Shown: positions 4,801 through 5,739 of the stretch, piece by piece
Numbering within the stretch: the stretch's first letter is position 1
Layout of the letters: the number at the start of each line of letters is the position of its first letter
Assembly (NCBI GenBank): GCA_013817065.1
Contig: JACDDJ010000173.1
Location: forward strand, 1-5,739
From: Acidobacteriota bacterium
Lineage (GTDB): Bacteria; Acidobacteriota; Vicinamibacteria; Vicinamibacterales; 2-12-FULL-66-21
Direction of reading: 5' to 3'
DNA: 5,739 nt
Translations under genes and position numbers: made by a program
The notes under the pieces: generated by a model
What the model saw: only the letters and a program-made list of their open reading frames with translations
What the model was told of the DNA's origin: nothing
Databases searched by the model: none

Positions 4801-4833
4801 TCCGGCTGCCGGGCTCGCGTCCCGGCAGCCGGA
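4801..4833. terminator. Perfect 13-bp GC hairpin after the collagen-like gene
   Basis: TCCGGCTGCCGGG at 4801-4813 is exactly complementary to CCCGGCAGCCGGA at 4821-4833 with a seven-base loop. It starts nine bases after the stop at 4791, the usual place for an intrinsic terminator, but no T-run follows (CAACGTCTC). Such U-less strong hairpins are common gene ends in GC-rich bacteria. It is the strongest hairpin I found by eye in the window. Confidence 0.7.
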
Positions 4834-4886
4834 CAACGTCTCAGTCGCGGCAACCAGAACGCCCACTCGTTCCGTCCAATAGGACC

Positions 4887-4998
4887 ATGACGACGGTGAA
4901 GGGCGATTTGAAGCTAGCGTTCCGCGGGCTGCGCCGCAATCCAGTATTCGCAAGCGTCGCCATCCTGTCGCTGGCGCTCGGGATCGGCGCGAACACGG
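4887..4998 (+). pseudogene. ADOP-type (MacB/FtsX-like) permease, N-terminal stub only
   Basis: ATG 4887 opens MTTVKGDLKLAFRGLRRNP, then FASVAILSLALGIGANT. This is the diagnostic N-terminus of acidobacterial duplicated orphan permeases: a basic amphipathic LRxxxRxLRRNP lead, then the first transmembrane helix ending LALGIGANT. Intact members have roughly 800 residues with two FtsX/MacB-type permease halves and are thought to work with MacB-like ATPases in export. Here the match stops after Thr37, where AIF would be expected. The following text (GTHGENELSRK) is unrelated and the open frame drifts to 5159 inside the opposite-strand ATP-grasp gene. The break coincides with the ACACGGGGA direct repeat at 4993-5012. 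AGGA at 4881-4884 is close to the start. It cannot function as a permease. Confidence 0.8.
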
Positions 4999-5012
4999 GG
5001 ACACACGGGGAG
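4993..5012. repeat. 10-bp direct repeat (ACACGGGGAC / ACACGGGGAG) at the permease break
   Basis: Two abutting copies at 4993-5002 and 5003-5012 differ only at the last base. The left copy overlaps the codons at which homology to the permease ends. Tandem GGGGACAC-like repeats are, from memory, seen beside REP-associated tyrosine transposases (Y1_Tnp/RAYT) in several phyla, so this may be the end of such an element or a deletion junction. No transposase is present here. Confidence 0.5.
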
Positions 5013-5022
5013 AATGAGCTCT

Positions 5023-5035
5023 CGCGCAAAGCGCG
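5023..5035. terminator. Small GC hairpin downstream of the ATP-grasp gene
   Basis: CGCGC at 5023-5027 and GCGCG at 5031-5035 pair around an AAA loop, 15 bases beyond the ATP-grasp stop on the minus strand. There is no T-run in that direction. Weak candidate terminator only. Confidence 0.25.
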
Positions 5036-5049
5036 GCGCACCTCCAGCC

Positions 5050-5739
5050 TCAGTCCACGGCACTCGACAGCGGCGGCGCGCTTGTATGGAAGTCCGTGTA
5101 GAAGCGTCGTGTGTAGTCGTCGATCAACGCCTCCACACGATCTGCATCCGGCGAGGTGACGATCAGTCCGGCGTGGTGCGACTTGCGCACCCGCACGGCG
5201 ATCTCTGGATCGGTATACGCCGAGAGATCCGGCTGCTCCTGCCGCGCGAGTGACAGGACGATGCCGCCGCAGTGTTCGCGGACGGAGGGCGGATCGTAGG
5301 TGCCGCTCTCGCCGGCGATTTCGACCTTCGCCCACTCCCTCCACAGGTTCACACCTGTCGCGGCTTCGACCGCGTCCACGATGAACCCACCTCCGACGCG
5401 CGCCGACGTTTCGAGGAAATACCAGTCACCCGCGAGCGAGCGGATGAACTCGGTATGGGATGCGCCGCGCATCAAGCCGAACGTTTCGAGGACGCGCGCG
5501 TTCGACGGCAGCAGCGCGTTCGTGAGCGGGTTGGACGGTGCCAGCGTCCGCGTCGCAAAGATCCCGCCCTCGTGTGCGACCGCCAGTGGCGGCGTGCTGT
5601 ATCGGCTCGCCACGGCGAAGCGGACCTGTCGATCAAACACGATCGAGTCCACGTGGAACACGTCACCGGGGATGAACTGTTCGAGCACATATTCCGCGAA
5701 GAGATCACCGGCACCGTCGACTGCCGCCCAGAGTTCGTC
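5050..5739 (-). CDS. ATP-grasp domain ligase, C-terminal 229 residues (partial, runs off the right edge)
   Basis: The minus-strand frame is open from the window edge at 5739 to TGA at 5052-5050. A GTG at 5688 is internal: the 17 codons before it (DELWAAVDGAGDLFAEYV) are clearly part of the protein. Visible motifs are those of the C-terminal ATP-grasp subdomain: EQFIPGDVFHVDS (about 20-32), G-x-x-x-G-x-SHTEFI (88-99), and FLETSARVGGGF (108-119), where the Glu and Arg should bind Mg-ATP and substrate, then GVNLWREWA (129-137). The family joins a carboxylate, activated as acyl phosphate, to an amine or similar nucleophile, in the cytoplasm. Similar stand-alone ATP-grasp proteins resemble PurK/carbamoyl-phosphate-synthase-type ligases, but the substrate cannot be predicted. 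The final 60 residues (IAVRVRKSHHAG, ALIDDYTRRF) form a C-terminal extension. No lesion is visible; it converges on the permease stub. Confidence 0.85.
   Translation of the reverse strand, partial: DELWAAVDGAGDLFAEYVLEQFIPGDVFHVDSIVFDRQVRFAVASRYSTPPLAVAHEGGIFATRTLAPSNPLTNALLPSNARVLETFGLMRGASHTEFIRSLAGDWYFLETSARVGGGFIVDAVEAATGVNLWREWAKVEIAGESGTYDPPSVREHCGGIVLSLARQEQPDLSAYTDPEIAVRVRKSHHAGLIVTSPDADRVEALIDDYTRRFYTDFHTSAPPLSSAVD

Noticed and set aside
4998..5159. Continuation of the permease reading frame to 5159
   Set aside because: After GANT the text has no permease similarity and overlaps the well-supported ATP-grasp gene on the other strand.

Overview
The window is GC-rich and its genes show strong third-position GC. 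It encodes exported proteins of a kind common in environmental Acidobacteriota: lipoproteins with Thr/Pro linkers, TolB-like (PD40) beta-propellers joined to PKD domains, and the first residues of an ADOP-type (acidobacterial duplicated orphan permease) MacB/FtsX-like protein with the signature LALGIGANT. I infer a member of Acidobacteriota, probably Vicinamibacteria-like, perhaps from a metagenome assembly. The taxonomic call rests on gene style only.

Layout, left to right. Positions 1-153 are the 3' end of a TolB-like propeller gene. Positions 296-736 encode an intact small lipoprotein. Positions 897-1421 encode a second lipoprotein with a bacterial Ig-like fold, broken by two frameshifts; the first coincides with a 5-bp tandem duplication. 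Its restored stop overlaps (ATGA) the start of the next gene. That gene (1418-2657) is a secreted propeller-PKD-PKD protein that has lost most of its propeller and changes frame at the join. Positions about 2697-2996 hold the 3' remnant of a small secreted protein, in the same frame as the PKD gene and separated from it by a single TAG.

Positions 2997-3458 hold no convincing protein gene. They contain the 5' half of a tRNA-Ser(GCU) on the minus strand, whose tRNA similarity ends right after the anticodon, plus hairpins. Then come three very small plus-strand genes: a one-helix membrane protein (3459-3716), a membrane segment with no convincing start (about 3712-3924) and a 50-residue soluble protein starting at GTG (3962-4114). 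A short collagen-like protein with a beta-rich, C1q/TNF-like tail follows (4234-4791), with a perfect 13-bp hairpin behind it.

Positions 4887 to about 4998 are the first 37 codons of an ADOP permease, cut off at a short ACACGGGGA direct repeat. The right end (5050-5739, minus strand) is the C-terminal part of an ATP-grasp ligase that runs off the window.

The dominant theme is decay. At least five loci (two frameshifted genes, one headless remnant, one half tRNA, one beheaded permease) are broken while keeping recognisable domains and codon bias. Recent gene decay in an accessory region and indel or chimera errors in a metagenome assembly both fit. I see no complete defence system, CRISPR array, transposase or integrase, and no evidence of a coherent new multi-gene system. 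The best leads are the frameshift pair, the half tRNA, the propeller deletion and the cluster of tiny genes at 3459-4114.
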